Source of the DNA: Hyperoplus lanceolatus
Lineage: Eukaryota > Chordata > Actinopteri > Uranoscopiformes > Ammodytidae
NCBI GenBank assembly: GCA_026929865.2
Contig: CM049395.1
Location: 31,113,501 to 31,177,500, forward strand
Length of the DNA stretch: 64,000 nt
Direction of reading: 5' to 3'
Each line of letters begins with the position of its first letter. The stretch's first letter is position 1. The position numbers were made by a program, and so were the translations under genes. Under the pieces are notes generated by a model. It was not told the origin of the DNA. It did no database searches and saw nothing but the letters and a program-made list of their open reading frames with translations. This document shows, one piece after another, positions 1-10,538 of the stretch.

Positions 1-1449
1 TCACTCCAGTTGGTTTACAATTGGGGACACATAGATTGAAAACAATTACTCGTATTTATCTTGGCAGGAAATGTAAAGACAAGGGGCCCAGTAATTAATT
101 TACAAAAACATTAAGACAACAAATACGCAATAATGAAAGCTACAAAGAAAACGGGAGCAGGGTATTCAGCTTCACCAACTGATGATTCAGTACCCTGCAT
201 ATGGAGGACAGGGCATTGCACCAAAATGTGTCTGTAGCAGAAAGTATCAAACTAATACTAAATCAATAGTGATTGGTCCTATTCTTAGTCTTGTTTGCTT
301 TTTCCTGATCTAAATCAGGAAGCTTTGCTAATTTTAGAATGCATTAAATTCATGCAAAATGCTGCTGCATCAAACACTGATTTCTTAGAAGTTCTTGCAA
401 TTTTCAGACATAAAATAAGTGTGTTAGTACCAAAAATTGTGGGAATACCATATCTGATATGCAACATACAATATCAGCGCATTTGTCCAGAGACCATACA
501 TCTATGTGTAGTGCAAAACATCACTCTGACAGTGAATTCTTGACAACATAAAATATGAATCTTTACATGTTTTAGTCACACAGAAATATACCAGGGAGGC
601 TGCTGACAGAGCAGCACCATCTTGCATCAAGATGTCTCGGTTCAGGACAAAATACTTTTTTGCTGTTCATTTTTACATCAATAGCCTCTGAACTTTCATT
701 TTTGTAAAGATACAGCAATTGGTATTATTATCTACGCTACATTCAACATTTGAATATGTGCATTCGGAATCAGCTGCTGTTTGCATTATAGTTGAATGCG
801 AGTAGCCCTCCTAACTGACCTTATCCAGCATGTGAAACCTGCTTGTTTGCTGTACATTTGGCGTACTCTCTTGTGCAGGTGAGCACAGGGAAAACGTCCA
901 CCTCTGAGGTTTTAGACAATTGAGGGCGATCTGTGGTTTTTGACGCTTTGTGATTGTGAACGGCTCTGGTGCATTGCGGCTTGGTTGTGAACTAACAGTG
1001 GATGAACGGCCTTGGTTAACATGTGTTGGACGTGAGCTGGGGTCTGCACAGCTTTGACCACTGTGTGCTGCTCTTACAGCTTCTGTGAGTTGGGACTGAC
1101 CAGAAAGGCAGGCAGATGTTGGAGTTTTTGAGGTCTGCTCGCTTTTGGAAATACAGCAAGACATTTGAGGTGTGTAGGCTTGTTGGTATAGTGTCTTGTT
1201 GTCTTGGCGCCCAGCATGGTTTTTGCAACTAGAACGGTATAGGCTGACAGGAGTTCACAGGAGGTTAGGGCTCATTCAGAAACAGGAGCAGGATTTCAGA
1301 TCACCATGTTGAGGTGTAGTGTATGGGTGGCATTGGGTGGTGCAGGTGTCGGGTGTGAGCTAAACTGGTTCTGCCTGCTCCTCTTTTGACTGTCCGATGT
1401 AACTGAGGGCTGATGTGCCTGCGGGCCTCATGTCTCTCCTCTGCTGTAG
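1..1449 (+). other. ppip5k1: Intron of PPIP5K1 (3' part)
   Basis: Non-coding sequence ahead of the first PPIP5K1 exon that I recognise. It ends in a pyrimidine-rich stretch and an AG acceptor at 1448-1449. Short open frames on both strands show no family resemblance or splice context. An upstream exon before position 1 is implied because the exon at 1450 starts in phase 1. I see no repeat with clear ends here. Confidence 0.6.
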
Positions 1450-1587
1450 GCTTCGAAGGCTGCTCCATGGTGCCCTCCATCTACCCTCTGGAAACGCTGC
1501 ACAACTCACTGTCGCTAAAACAGGTCAACGAGTTCCTCGCCGGTGTGTGCGAGAGCGCCGGGGATCCACACACGAGGACTACCAGAG
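1450..1587 (+). CDS. ppip5k1: PPIP5K1 coding exon (conserved C-terminal FEGCSMVP segment)
   Basis: This 138-bp exon lies between an AG acceptor (1448-1449) and a GT donor (1588-1589). It starts in phase 1 and ends in phase 1. It encodes a segment with [24 protein letters not shown] and NEFLAGVC, which closely matches the region after the phosphatase-like domain in vertebrate PPIP5K1 (human has [16 protein letters not shown]). PPIP5K1 is a cytosolic kinase that makes the inositol pyrophosphates 1-InsP7 and InsP8 from InsP6 and 5-InsP7. The ATP-grasp kinase and phosphatase-like domains would lie upstream of this window. Family assignment is by remembered sequence, not by a search. Confidence 0.9.
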
Positions 1588-1670
1588 GTTAGAAACAAAA
1601 CCCAAATTCATGGTGTTATCCAACTCATTGTCACATCATTTGACCCCTGCTCCTTGCTTTATCCCTGCAG

Positions 1671-1778
1671 CTTTGAATGCCATGTTCGACACACACAACC
1701 AGCCATCAGTGGACTCGTACATGCCACAGAGAGTCCTCACTTCCTCCAGCAGATCTCGCTCTGACAGACCTCCTTGGT
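1671..1778 (+). CDS. ppip5k1: PPIP5K1 coding exon (linker before the Ser-rich tail)
   Basis: A 108-bp exon with its acceptor AG at 1669-1670 and its donor GTGAGT at 1779. Both junctions are phase 1, so it joins cleanly to the exons on either side. The peptide begins ALNAMFDTHNQPSVDSYMP and ends with SRSDRPPW. It aligns with human PPIP5K1, where ALFDSMHSSQ leads to EKPPWYSSGP. The Y of PPWY is split across the next junction. This segment is a low-complexity linker and has no catalytic role. Confidence 0.88.
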
Positions 1779-2127
1779 GTGAGTATTGCAGCCTCTTCTT
1801 TGTTCGCACAAGATTTGACATTTCTAGGTTGGCCTGCCTTGGCGGCCATCTCAGTTTCAGGCATCTGTGAATTATTTTTGGAATCCAAGTCGTCCATTAC
1901 ATGTGTCTGTATAACTTTCAGACTCATTGCAAAATCCAGTGAAGCAACTCGCAAAACTTTGGTCTCTTCTTGTAAATAAAACCTCATTAAGTTTAACTTC
2001 TTTTTGCTGTTTATTTTTTCAGGAGTGAGTAGACATGTTTAGCTTCATGAATCATAAGAATTTAGATCTGCCTTTACCCCTACTCCCTCTCATACTGGGA
2101 CTGTGGGTTTATTTTCTGTTCCTGCAG

Positions 2128-2756
2128 ACAGCAGCGGTCCATCCAGCACAGTATCCAGCGCTGGGCCATCCTCTCCGACTACAGCTGACACGTCCCCACG
2201 CTTCAGCTTCAGTGATAAGATCTCCCTCAGCCCTCAGAGCAGCGAGGAAACTCATTCCTCTCAAAACATTTCCACTCAGCCGGTGCAAGCACTTGGGTCG
2301 CAAGTCCATGACCCAACTTCTGTTTCAATCCCCACTGAAGTCCCTCTGACTCCACATAACTCACCAGAGGATGAGGCCGAGTGCTGTGTTGTTACTGGTC
2401 ACCAGGCTGATAACCCAGAATACACACAGGGGGGGCCGGAGGCGGCTGGTGAAGATGTGGATGCCTTAAGCGGTGAGATTTCAGACCTCAGCCTGAGACC
2501 CTGCTCTGGGTTAGCTGAGCTCACCCTGGGTCGGATTGAGAGTTACTGCCTCCCCGGCTCTCTGCCTGTGCTGTTGGAGCTCAGAGAGAGCAGCAGTGAA
2601 GCCGGCTCCAGCTCCCAGACGCCCCAGTCTCCTGAGGGACTTGATGAGTTCTTTGACACTCAGGAGTCCATGGAGTTGTGGATGGACAGTCCAGAAAGCC
2701 CGCCCCGTCCTGGGACTCCTCTAGAGGTCGGAGCCACGCACACAGCTGAGCCTTAA
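2128..2756 (+). CDS. ppip5k1: PPIP5K1 terminal coding exon, Ser/Pro-rich tail and stop
   Basis: The last coding exon starts after the acceptor AG at 2126-2127 and ends at a TAA stop at 2754-2756. It begins with YSSGPSSTVSSAGPSSPTT, nearly identical to human PPIP5K1, which fixes the orthologue (PPIP5K1 rather than PPIP5K2) and the reading frame. The rest, about 200 residues, is Ser-, Pro- and acidic-rich and probably disordered. It keeps FSFSDKISLSP near the start. It lacks the long run of PCQEV-like repeats found in the human tail, so the fish protein ends earlier. The gene runs toward MAP1A, which is on the opposite strand. Confidence 0.9.
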
Positions 2757-3162
2757 GGCATGGAGACCTTCAGAACAACAGGCTGCAGATCTGTCAGAAA
2801 CTACTATGGTTACAAGTGTAACTTTACAAACATCATCCTTGTTGTCAATCATAGGCGGTGAGGCATTGTACTGAGCTACAGTCAACCGGGCCTCCCACAT
2901 CCTCTAGCTTGTTGACTGTGGTTAAAGTTACGAGGCTGCTGATTCTAACACTAGCTCTCTGTTGGAGTATCATATGACAATGCCCCACTTGCTGTTCATT
3001 GCCTTTTTTTAAAGCTCACTGGCAACAAGCCAGTGAAATCACTGATCCTCATGTGACTGTCAACAGGTTCAGTCTTGTTGTAGGGTGAAGCTTTATTGTC
3101 AAGTTTGAACTAAACAGCTTTATGTTACTGTCCTTTATATGCTGATGCTCAAGCCTTTTTCC

Positions 3163-3447
3163 TTAAAGCTGCATTAATCAATGTTTGGTCACTAGGGGAA
3201 AGAACTGCATAGAGGTCCGCAGCACAGCCTCTCCTTATAAAGCTGTTAAGGTATTACCAAGCAGTTGCCTAGTTAGACATCCAAAAGACATGGACGGAAC
3301 AACATGTATAATTGCTGTTGCATCTTTTGGTTTGCTTTAAATCTAAAACATTGAGCTGACGGGAGGCAAAAAAAAAAAAAAAATTCAACTTCCATTTTTT
3401 CAGTTGATTCATTGCGACCGTTAAGATATTGATTAAGGGAGCTTTAA
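3163..3447. mobile_element. MITE with TTAA ends in the PPIP5K1 3'UTR
   Basis: The left end reads TTAAAGCTGCATTAATCAAT. The right end, reverse complemented, reads TTAAAGCTCCCTTAATCAAT. That makes 20-bp terminal inverted repeats with two mismatches on a 285-bp element with no open frame. TTAA at both outer edges may be the target duplication, which would suit a piggyBac- or Harbinger-type mover. The superfamily is not settled. It carries an A16 tract at 3368-3383. Confidence 0.65.
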
Positions 3448-3935
3448 ACTGTGTATAGTCCGTCTCACGTATTTCTTACATTCAGCCCTCCCTCTTGCAG
3501 GAGTGAAGTTTTAGCCTTCGCATGACCAATGTTCAAATGATACATGACAATGGGGTGACGGGTATCAGGGCACGTCCAGGCATAAGGGCAGCCGTGCTTC
3601 TTCATCGCTATACAAGCACAAGCTTTTCTGTTGTGTTAGTTACAGGATACAGAGTTACAGACTGATAATTTTTTAGGAGAAAACCCAGGAAATTACTAGC
3701 AGTACAAGATAGATGATAATTATAATGTGTTGCTCTTCTGTTCTTCGTCGTGCGCCAGTGTCTATCCTGTGCTGAGTTTCTATCGCGACTTGTTCAGTAC
3801 CCATTTAAGAATACAACAAACAACAAAAAGCTGAATCGTCATTAATGCTGGTAAAATAGAGTAAGTGTTTAATATCCGGGTCAATCTGTGTGTGCCCCGC
3901 TTACTGCCAAAGTCCTTAAGCCTCATTGAAGATAC

Positions 3936-3941
3936 AATAAA
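3936..3941 (+). terminator. ppip5k1: Polyadenylation signal AATAAA of PPIP5K1
   Basis: Canonical AATAAA hexamer about 1.18 kb after the PPIP5K1 stop, on the coding strand and in AT-rich surroundings. A second canonical hexamer lies at 4929-4934. Which one is used is unknown. Confidence 0.5.
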
Positions 3942-3955
3942 ATCAGTAGAAATAG

Positions 3956-6258
3956 AGAGAAAATAAAATATTTATTTTGAAATTGCATCTTTGGGGAGAA
4001 AAAAAAAGTCTGGTATTTTTGATACCCACATCAGATATTTAATTGTACGATCGCTATTGTATATTTTATATTTTTAAATCACCTCATGACAAGAGAAAAT
4101 CTGACAGCTAATCTCTCATTTTATGAGTGAACAAACAGGAGGGGCATTTTACATTAAATGTGCTTTTATCATGGCAAGCCGTTATGTAGCACGTGTCTGT
4201 GTATTGGCAGGCGGAGCACACATGCACGAGAATTTATTCGGGTTGATGAGAACTCCGATGTGCATTTCTGTGTCTAATCAGTGGGATTTCATGTTACATT
4301 TTGATATATTGTTAAGTGAAAAATGCAACTGTGAGTTACTGACACTTTGACCTGTCTGTGTGTGTATAGATCACTCTGTTTTGCTTTAGTGCAGAACACT
4401 TTGCTCAAATTACAAAAAATAAAAACATTTTCTCAACCCCACTACAGGTAGAGGTGGGATGCAGATAGTTGTTGTTGTATTCGTCCAGGTTTTGAGGGTT
4501 CCAACTCTGATGGTTCAGCAGCACTGTGTCTCATAGCGGTTTCTCCGTCACTTTGAATATTTAAGACTTCACCATGAAAGGCTTACTTTGGAGCTACTTT
4601 ACTTTAAGTTACACCCTGGATGAGGTGCAAAAGTTGGTGTATCAAGAGAAAATGTGGCAAAGTGCTTTACTGATCAGCTCTTTAAGTATTTCCAAATATT
4701 TTTGGGCGCCACTATCCAAATTATATTCACTTTCAATATATCGAAAAAGAGTCAGATATCTCTGGGAGATATGTCACCTGGACAAATGAAACCACAACTA
4801 TCTCCATGGCTGGATACCTTTTAGAAGTGAGAAAAGTCACTTGGGTGAACTGATCCTTTTAAAACCTGCTCCTGCTGAAATCTACCTTTGAGTATTTGAG
4901 GATGTATTGTCTGATAGACTAGTTATACAATAAAGATCTCCCTGCTGAGCTTCGGTAGCCGCTCTTTTCAATGCTTTGTGAAATGAATATACATATAAAA
5001 TGTATAGAAACAAATAAATCATTCATACTTTAAACTTTCCATAAAATGAAACATTGGTGTTACCTTTTAAATGATCTATATTTTATGCAGAATTTAAAAA
5101 ATTATACGTTAAACAAGTAACAAGTAATTTGGTCTCGTCATCCATTTTAGATTCCTGATCCCAGTAGATGAGGCAAACAGGGAAGGTAACCAAAGTTAGG
5201 ATGATTACAACGAGATTGCCTTTCCTGACAGATATATGTGGATAACCCGAACATCACATCCAATTGTGATTGTTGTCAGACGCAAGCATTAATCTGCTGC
5301 TTTTACAGACTCCACTTTTCTGGTTACAGGCTTTCGATCAGATCTTATAAACGGTCTTCAGGGATTTGCTTCCTAGGGCATCAGTGAGGTCCAGCACTAA
5401 TGTTTTGTGACGTTCCAGTTCACCCCAAAGGTGCTGGGTTAGGTCAGTGCCTGTTTTATAAAATGAACCAGTTTAATGAAACTATCACAGATAAGAACAA
5501 AATTTAAAGGGGGTAAAAAGGAAGTTTAAGTACTCTTTACACAACACAGGGTTATTGGTGTTACAAATTGTGTATGTAGGGTTTGGAGAAGGTCCCAATG
5601 TCAGGCAAAACTAAAGTAGTGAATTTCCCTTTTGAAGTTAGAGGAGGAGATCTAGTACTGTATAGTCTCCCAAATAAAGTGCAGTACCTGAGTAGGACTG
5701 TGTATTGAACTTAGACATATTTTGGTCTGTATCAAAAAATTCCAAATTGACGACTGTCAAACATTGAAATGTGTAAACAGCAATAAGTCTGATTGGCATA
5801 TTATACCTATTCCTTAATTTGTGATAAGATAAATGTAGAGAAACTAAAAATGCAACATCTCTCTGATACAACAGAGTTTATGTTAGTAGTTCTAGTACAA
5901 ATGATGTCATTGCAGCATCCATTCAGAAGCAACTGACGGCAGGGATTGTCCTCCAGCTTCTAGCCTGCTCCTTCCCCCGTCACAGTATCACTTTCACAAA
6001 GACCAGACAGTGTCTCGTAAAAAAAAAAAAAAAAAAAAACGGACTGGATGATGTGCCAATCACGGCCGTCTCTGTTTGGCTTGGCCCATATTGGCATCGG
6101 AGGGCACTTCGCTTTCACTGTCAGATCTTTGGACTTTTAGGCTGTTAAAATTCAAAAGGGGTAAAACAGAGTCCGAAGAAAGCCCACAGTCATCTTACTC
6201 TTTGAGGTGGTTAAAAGTAACTAAATACACCTACTTGTGTACTATTGTGTATATTTTG

Positions 6259-6302
<44 letters not shown>

Positions 6303-6693
6303 GCTTTATTAATTCCCAAGGGGAAGACGTTCCATTGACTTAGGCGAAACAGTTAGATTTTTAAGCCTTGATTTATTGGTCAATATGGATAATATTTCTC
6401 CAGGGATAGTGCTTGGTGACAGGGGCAGTGCCATGCTGGCTTCAAAAGCTTGTGCTTGTTGGACCTAGCAACAGTAACTAAGGGGACGGGGCTTAGCAAA
6501 GGCTTTGATCTTTTAGTTCAATCAATTGGCTTTAATCTTTCATTCTAGAATCTGTTTTATGAATATGGTATTTGATTCTAGAATTCAAGACAACCACTAT
6601 ATACAGTATTCCAAAGGTGTATGAAGATTACTCTCACTTCAACAAACTTTACTAACACATACAAATTGGTAAATTACTTATTTAGAAGCAGCA
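3956..6693. other. Intergenic region between PPIP5K1 and the WD40 gene
   Basis: AT-rich sequence with no convincing coding exon. It holds a second AATAAA at 4929-4934, an A21 tract at 6019-6039, and a (GATA)n tract followed by a LINE-like tail at 6260-6330. A TTATTTAG stretch ending at 6685, just before the WD40 start codon, could act as a splice acceptor, so a 5'UTR intron is possible. Short open frames at 4123-4350, 4574-4789 and 5638-5871 have no recognisable features. Confidence 0.5.
6260..6330. repeat. (GATA)n microsatellite with LINE-like 3' tail
   Basis: About ten GATA units (6260-6302) are followed at once by TGCTTTATTAATTCCCAAGG and GGAA. This junction, TTTATTRATCCC next to (GATA)n, is common in fish genomes at the 3' ends of CR1/L2-type non-LTR retrotransposons. 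The body of such an element is absent, so this would be a 5'-truncated stub. The repeat tract is direct observation. The LINE origin rests on remembered consensus. Confidence 0.5.
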
Positions 6694-9600
6694 ATGGAAA
6701 TTTCCACGGATACAATGGACGACCTACCTGAGAAGGCTCCTATGGATACCAGCAGTCAACTTAAAAAGAAAGAAAAAATGTTTTCTGCTGAAGAAATTCC
6801 AAAGATTGTGAGATTGTTTAAGGAGGCTGATGAAGATGGAGGTGGAGGATTGGATATAGAGGAATTCTGTGTAATGATGGAACGATTATATGGAACTGTA
6901 GACAAAGCAGACCTCATCGCCCTCCACATGCAGGTTGACATAAACTGTGATTTAACAGTGGACATAAATGAGCTTTTGGACTTCCTGTGGTGTAAAACCA
7001 CAGCATCACAAAAAATGGACTTTAAAAACCAAACCTTTCCCAAACCAATAACGATTGTGCCAGTGGATCACTATAAAGCCATCGTTGATCTCTTATTCCT
7101 TCCATACAAGGAAACCAGCGATTCAATTGATAGTTGTTCTGACGTATCACAACGAAAAACAAAGACTTACCAGAAAGGTCAATACCTCTCCATCAGCTCA
7201 GATGGTATCCTTAACTTCTGGAGTGACAGGTTTGATACACCATACCCAATTGCATTACACAAATCACAGAACAAAGTTCCTTTTTCACATGACAAGAAAA
7301 TGTGTGTTAATAACATGGTGTACCTTAGAGAAGTCCAACACCTTGCTATCTCTACTTCTGACAGGGAACTGTTTTTCTATCATTGCAATGAATTCCCGAA
7401 GCAGTTTATAATAAGTCACTCTTTAATAGTTGAGGACAACATAGTAAATGCCATGAACTACTGGACCAATGGCACAAAGGCAGTGTTTTCCATTGGGGAT
7501 ATGAAAGGTTTTTTGTATGTGTTTATCTCTTACAATGTACAGAAAAATGGCCTATTCTGCGCTAAGTCGTATGAGAAAATCTCTCTGCAGAACTATCCAA
7601 CTGTTTATGTTTCAGCCCTGTTAAAAAACCTGTCTACAGACTTCTTATGTGTTAAAGCCCCCATTTTTAATGACGTGTGTAGTCAGATCCGTTACTTTCC
7701 AACACTTGACTCATTTGCTATCTGCGGTAGTTCATCCAAGACAATGGTCCTGGCTACCCTATCCAAGCCACCCAGAACTAGAGTCTCTAAAAAAGTATTT
7801 GAGAGCAAACGAGACAAGGAGTTCTTCACCTGTGTTGAATACTCCCACTCGGCTGGACATCTAGTGACTGGTGGTACGGACGGAATACTGCGAGTGTGGT
7901 TTCCACACAAAACCATGTCATGCGAACTGGAATTAAAAGGACATGTCAAACCCATCATACATATTATGTACAATCCCGAGGACAAAATATTTGTCAGTTT
8001 ATCTGAGGACAAGAACATATGCGTGTGGTCTGAGGATTGCTGGCTGTGCAGGCAAAACTTCCAGGTTCAAGGCATGGGGCTTGCCCCTGTCTCCAGTGTG
8101 TGTTATAACATACACAACAATGAGTTAGTCCTGGCTAACTCAAATATCGGGAAATATCTTGGAAGAGGAACAGATGTCTTTCAAGATACATTAACATCCC
8201 ATGACAAGCCCTTGTGCTGTGCTCTATATCACAGCATTTTCAAACAGGCCATCTCTGTTTGCCAAAATGGTGTGGTGACAGTGTGGGATATCTTAACAGG
8301 AAAGGCTGTCATGCAGTTTAAGGTCACACCAGAACACCATGTTGGGTCTACTGCCATGTCATTTGATGGAGCACAGCGTAGACTTATCACCGTTTCCCAA
8401 GATGCAAAAGTAAAATTGTGGAACCCTAACAATGGAAGCCAGCTTGACATTCTTCCTATTACTGTGCCAAAGAAGGTGTCAGGTATAATCTCCATTGAGA
8501 ATAGGGTCTTTGTGTCGGGAAGGAATTCCAAGATAATCTTTGACCTGGATATTGATGAACACGACCACAGATTTTTGGAGCATGATTACCTAATTGACGT
8601 TACTTCAATGGATATTCATGAAAACACACTGTTTACTGCCTCCAGCAATGGAAATATTGTTATGTGGGATGTTGACACTGCCGATGTCCTTTACTGGCTC
8701 AATGCCAGCAAAAGCCCTCGAACAAACATGGCAGGCAAAAAAGATCAAGGCCAGACAGGGAGTCTCCCTGTTGAGAAGAGTCAAAAAAATTTCACTGGCA
8801 CTGGAGGACGTAAAAAACCTACAGCTCTTCCTGCGAATAAGACTGATGATATCAGTGTTATTGTTTTGTGTCTGAAGACCAGAGGGGTCAATGTCAACAC
8901 AGCCACACTGCTGACTTCTGCAGATGGCTACATCTTTGCATGGTCTGTAATAAGCAAGGGGGGACTTTTAGGAAAGTTCAGGGCAGTGAATGATGAAAGA
9001 ACTATTATAACCACCATGTCGACTGATGCCAACGAACAGATATTGCTGACTGGGGATAGTACCGGAAAGATTTATCAATGGGATATTCAGGAATTTGGTT
9101 TCAAACAAGCAGACAAAGGGCCATATGAGGATATAAATGGGTGGCAAGTGTCATTGTGTCCACCTCCTCTATTGGGCTCCTGGCAATCTCACCTCACAGG
9201 GGTGGTGAGTGTTAAGTGTGACCCCGATTGTAAAAACGTAATTACTGCAGGGTTGGACTCCAATGTCCGTCTATGGACAAACAAAGGCGGCTTAATTGGA
9301 CTCTTTGGCAAAGATGAATGGGAGGCTACGCAACTCAGCCCTGAGGAGAAACCTGAGCAGGAGCAGAAAAGAAGAACATGCACAGCAGAGACAAGAAACT
9401 CTCAAATATCATTCCTTGAGTCACCAATATCACCACCCGATTCACCACTACCTAACTACGATAACCTCATTGACAGACTTGTAGAGGCAACCGCAACACC
9501 TAAGATTACACCAGTACTGACTCATGAAGAGTTTTTTGCCACATATCGGAAGTGGATCCAGGTTAGGCCAGGATTTGACAAGTTAAAAGATCTTCCACAT

Positions 9601-10458
9601 CAGTTCAATGAAAAGGAGAATAACTCTTCACAGCAATCTCCAACTGAGGTATTGCAAGGGTCTGAAAATACATCATGTCCACCAGACACCACAACTACGA
9701 CAGGCTGCGCGGATGCTACAAAAGGACCCAACTCAGACACAACGCAGCTCACAGATAATCAGAGCCAACCCCAGATCACGCTCATCTCAGGTGGCACTGA
9801 CCTTAAACAAAGCACTCCTCAGACAGCATCTCCATATTTGAACCAGACTAGTTCCAAATTTGAGGGTGTGTTCAAGATTAAAGACAATGTCCTTACACCA
9901 TGTCCACCAGAGCCCCTGCCAGGCAAGCAAGCACCTGAGCAAGCACCAAAGCATGTACGCCTGCTACCAATCTCTGAAAAGGTATGGCTAACCCATCTGC
10001 AGCCCCAGTTTAAGCCACGTCCAGCTAAGACCCCACTTGCCACAGGCCACACTAAACCTACAAACAGCTCACCATCAAAGGATGTACAATTTCCACCCAA
10101 CTCAGACAGAGTGCAGCTCATACATAATCAGAGTCAACCTCAGACCACGCTCATCAGAGGTGGCAATCCAGAGGATGTACGCTTGCCACCCATCACTGAT
10201 AAGGTATGGCTCACTCAAAGTCCAGCTCAGATCCCCCTCAACACAGGCCACAGTAAGCCTATGAACAGCATGCAGACATCAGCTAGCACAGTCGAGCAAA
10301 GGTCCAAAACTAGGTCAAAATATGGACGTGTGCTCCAGATTCAGCAGAGAGACACATTAGAGGACATTGTCCTTACACCATGTCCCTCAAACACCCTTCC
10401 AGACAAGTCAGTTCAAGCCACTTCCACCTCCAATTCCGCTCACCACGGGCCACAATAA
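6694..10458 (+). CDS. EF-hand and WD40-repeat protein, WDY/WDR64/WDR49 group, intronless
   Basis: One uninterrupted frame of 1254 codons. The start ATG has a good context (GCAATGG). Residues 46-57 (DEDGGGGLDIEE) and 82-93 (DINCDLTVDINE) are two EF-hand loops with acidic residues at positions 1 and 9 and Glu at 12. From about residue 160 to 880 many WD40 blades follow, with strand ends such as LNFWSD, LRVWFP, ICVWSE, VTVWDI, VKLWNP, IVMWDV, IFAWSV, IYQWDI and VRLWTN, enough for two propellers. The tail from about residue 1000 is disordered and carries imperfect repeats. This layout is that of WDR49, WDR64 and the 'WD repeat-containing protein on Y chromosome' family, often linked to testis and cilia. 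Vertebrate relatives have many introns, so an intact single-exon copy suggests a retrogene. Exact orthology is uncertain. No polyA tract or target duplication remains. Confidence 0.85.
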   Translation: MEISTDTMDDLPEKAPMDTSSQLKKKEKMFSAEEIPKIVRLFKEADEDGGGGLDIEEFCVMMERLYGTVDKADLIALHMQVDINCDLTVDINELLDFLWCKTTASQKMDFKNQTFPKPITIVPVDHYKAIVDLLFLPYKETSDSIDSCSDVSQRKTKTYQKGQYLSISSDGILNFWSDRFDTPYPIALHKSQNKVPFSHDKKMCVNNMVYLREVQHLAISTSDRELFFYHCNEFPKQFIISHSLIVEDNIVNAMNYWTNGTKAVFSIGDMKGFLYVFISYNVQKNGLFCAKSYEKISLQNYPTVYVSALLKNLSTDFLCVKAPIFNDVCSQIRYFPTLDSFAICGSSSKTMVLATLSKPPRTRVSKKVFESKRDKEFFTCVEYSHSAGHLVTGGTDGILRVWFPHKTMSCELELKGHVKPIIHIMYNPEDKIFVSLSEDKNICVWSEDCWLCRQNFQVQGMGLAPVSSVCYNIHNNELVLANSNIGKYLGRGTDVFQDTLTSHDKPLCCALYHSIFKQAISVCQNGVVTVWDILTGKAVMQFKVTPEHHVGSTAMSFDGAQRRLITVSQDAKVKLWNPNNGSQLDILPITVPKKVSGIISIENRVFVSGRNSKIIFDLDIDEHDHRFLEHDYLIDVTSMDIHENTLFTASSNGNIVMWDVDTADVLYWLNASKSPRTNMAGKKDQGQTGSLPVEKSQKNFTGTGGRKKPTALPANKTDDISVIVLCLKTRGVNVNTATLLTSADGYIFAWSVISKGGLLGKFRAVNDERTIITTMSTDANEQILLTGDSTGKIYQWDIQEFGFKQADKGPYEDINGWQVSLCPPPLLGSWQSHLTGVVSVKCDPDCKNVITAGLDSNVRLWTNKGGLIGLFGKDEWEATQLSPEEKPEQEQKRRTCTAETRNSQISFLESPISPPDSPLPNYDNLIDRLVEATATPKITPVLTHEEFFATYRKWIQVRPGFDKLKDLPHQFNEKENNSSQQSPTEVLQGSENTSCPPDTTTTTGCADATKGPNSDTTQLTDNQSQPQITLISGGTDLKQSTPQTASPYLNQTSSKFEGVFKIKDNVLTPCPPEPLPGKQAPEQAPKHVRLLPISEKVWLTHLQPQFKPRPAKTPLATGHTKPTNSSPSKDVQFPPNSDRVQLIHNQSQPQTTLIRGGNPEDVRLPPITDKVWLTQSPAQIPLNTGHSKPMNSMQTSASTVEQRSKTRSKYGRVLQIQQRDTLEDIVLTPCPSNTLPDKSVQATSTSNSAHHGPQ

Positions 10459-10532
10459 CACTTCAAAGATTTTGCAGAGATTCATCAGGCAAAGGTTTTA
10501 AAAGTGAGGTCCTCTCATCTACAGTAAATAAC

Positions 10533-10538
10533 AATAAA
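10533..10538 (+). terminator. Polyadenylation signal of the WD40 gene
   Basis: AATAAA lies 75 bp after the stop codon at 10456-10458, on the same strand. A short 3'UTR is implied. About 340 bp further on the nested mobile-element region begins. The 10539-10881 stretch is AT-rich and has nothing else I can name. Confidence 0.55.

Larger units (their letters stand above)
2757..3955 (+). other. ppip5k1: PPIP5K1 3' untranslated region (probable)
   Basis: Non-coding sequence after the stop. A canonical AATAAA lies at 3936-3941, giving a 3'UTR of about 1.2 kb. A second AATAAA at 4929-4934 could give a longer form. The region contains a MITE at 3163-3447 with an internal A16 run. The exact cleavage site cannot be read from genomic sequence alone. 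Confidence 0.55.

Noticed and set aside
811-1230. Overlapping - strand frames upstream of the first PPIP5K1 exon
   Set aside because: They lie in an intron, show no similarity I recognise, and have no matching splice context. A possible + strand donor (CAGGTGAGC near 876) also lacks a convincing exon in front of it.
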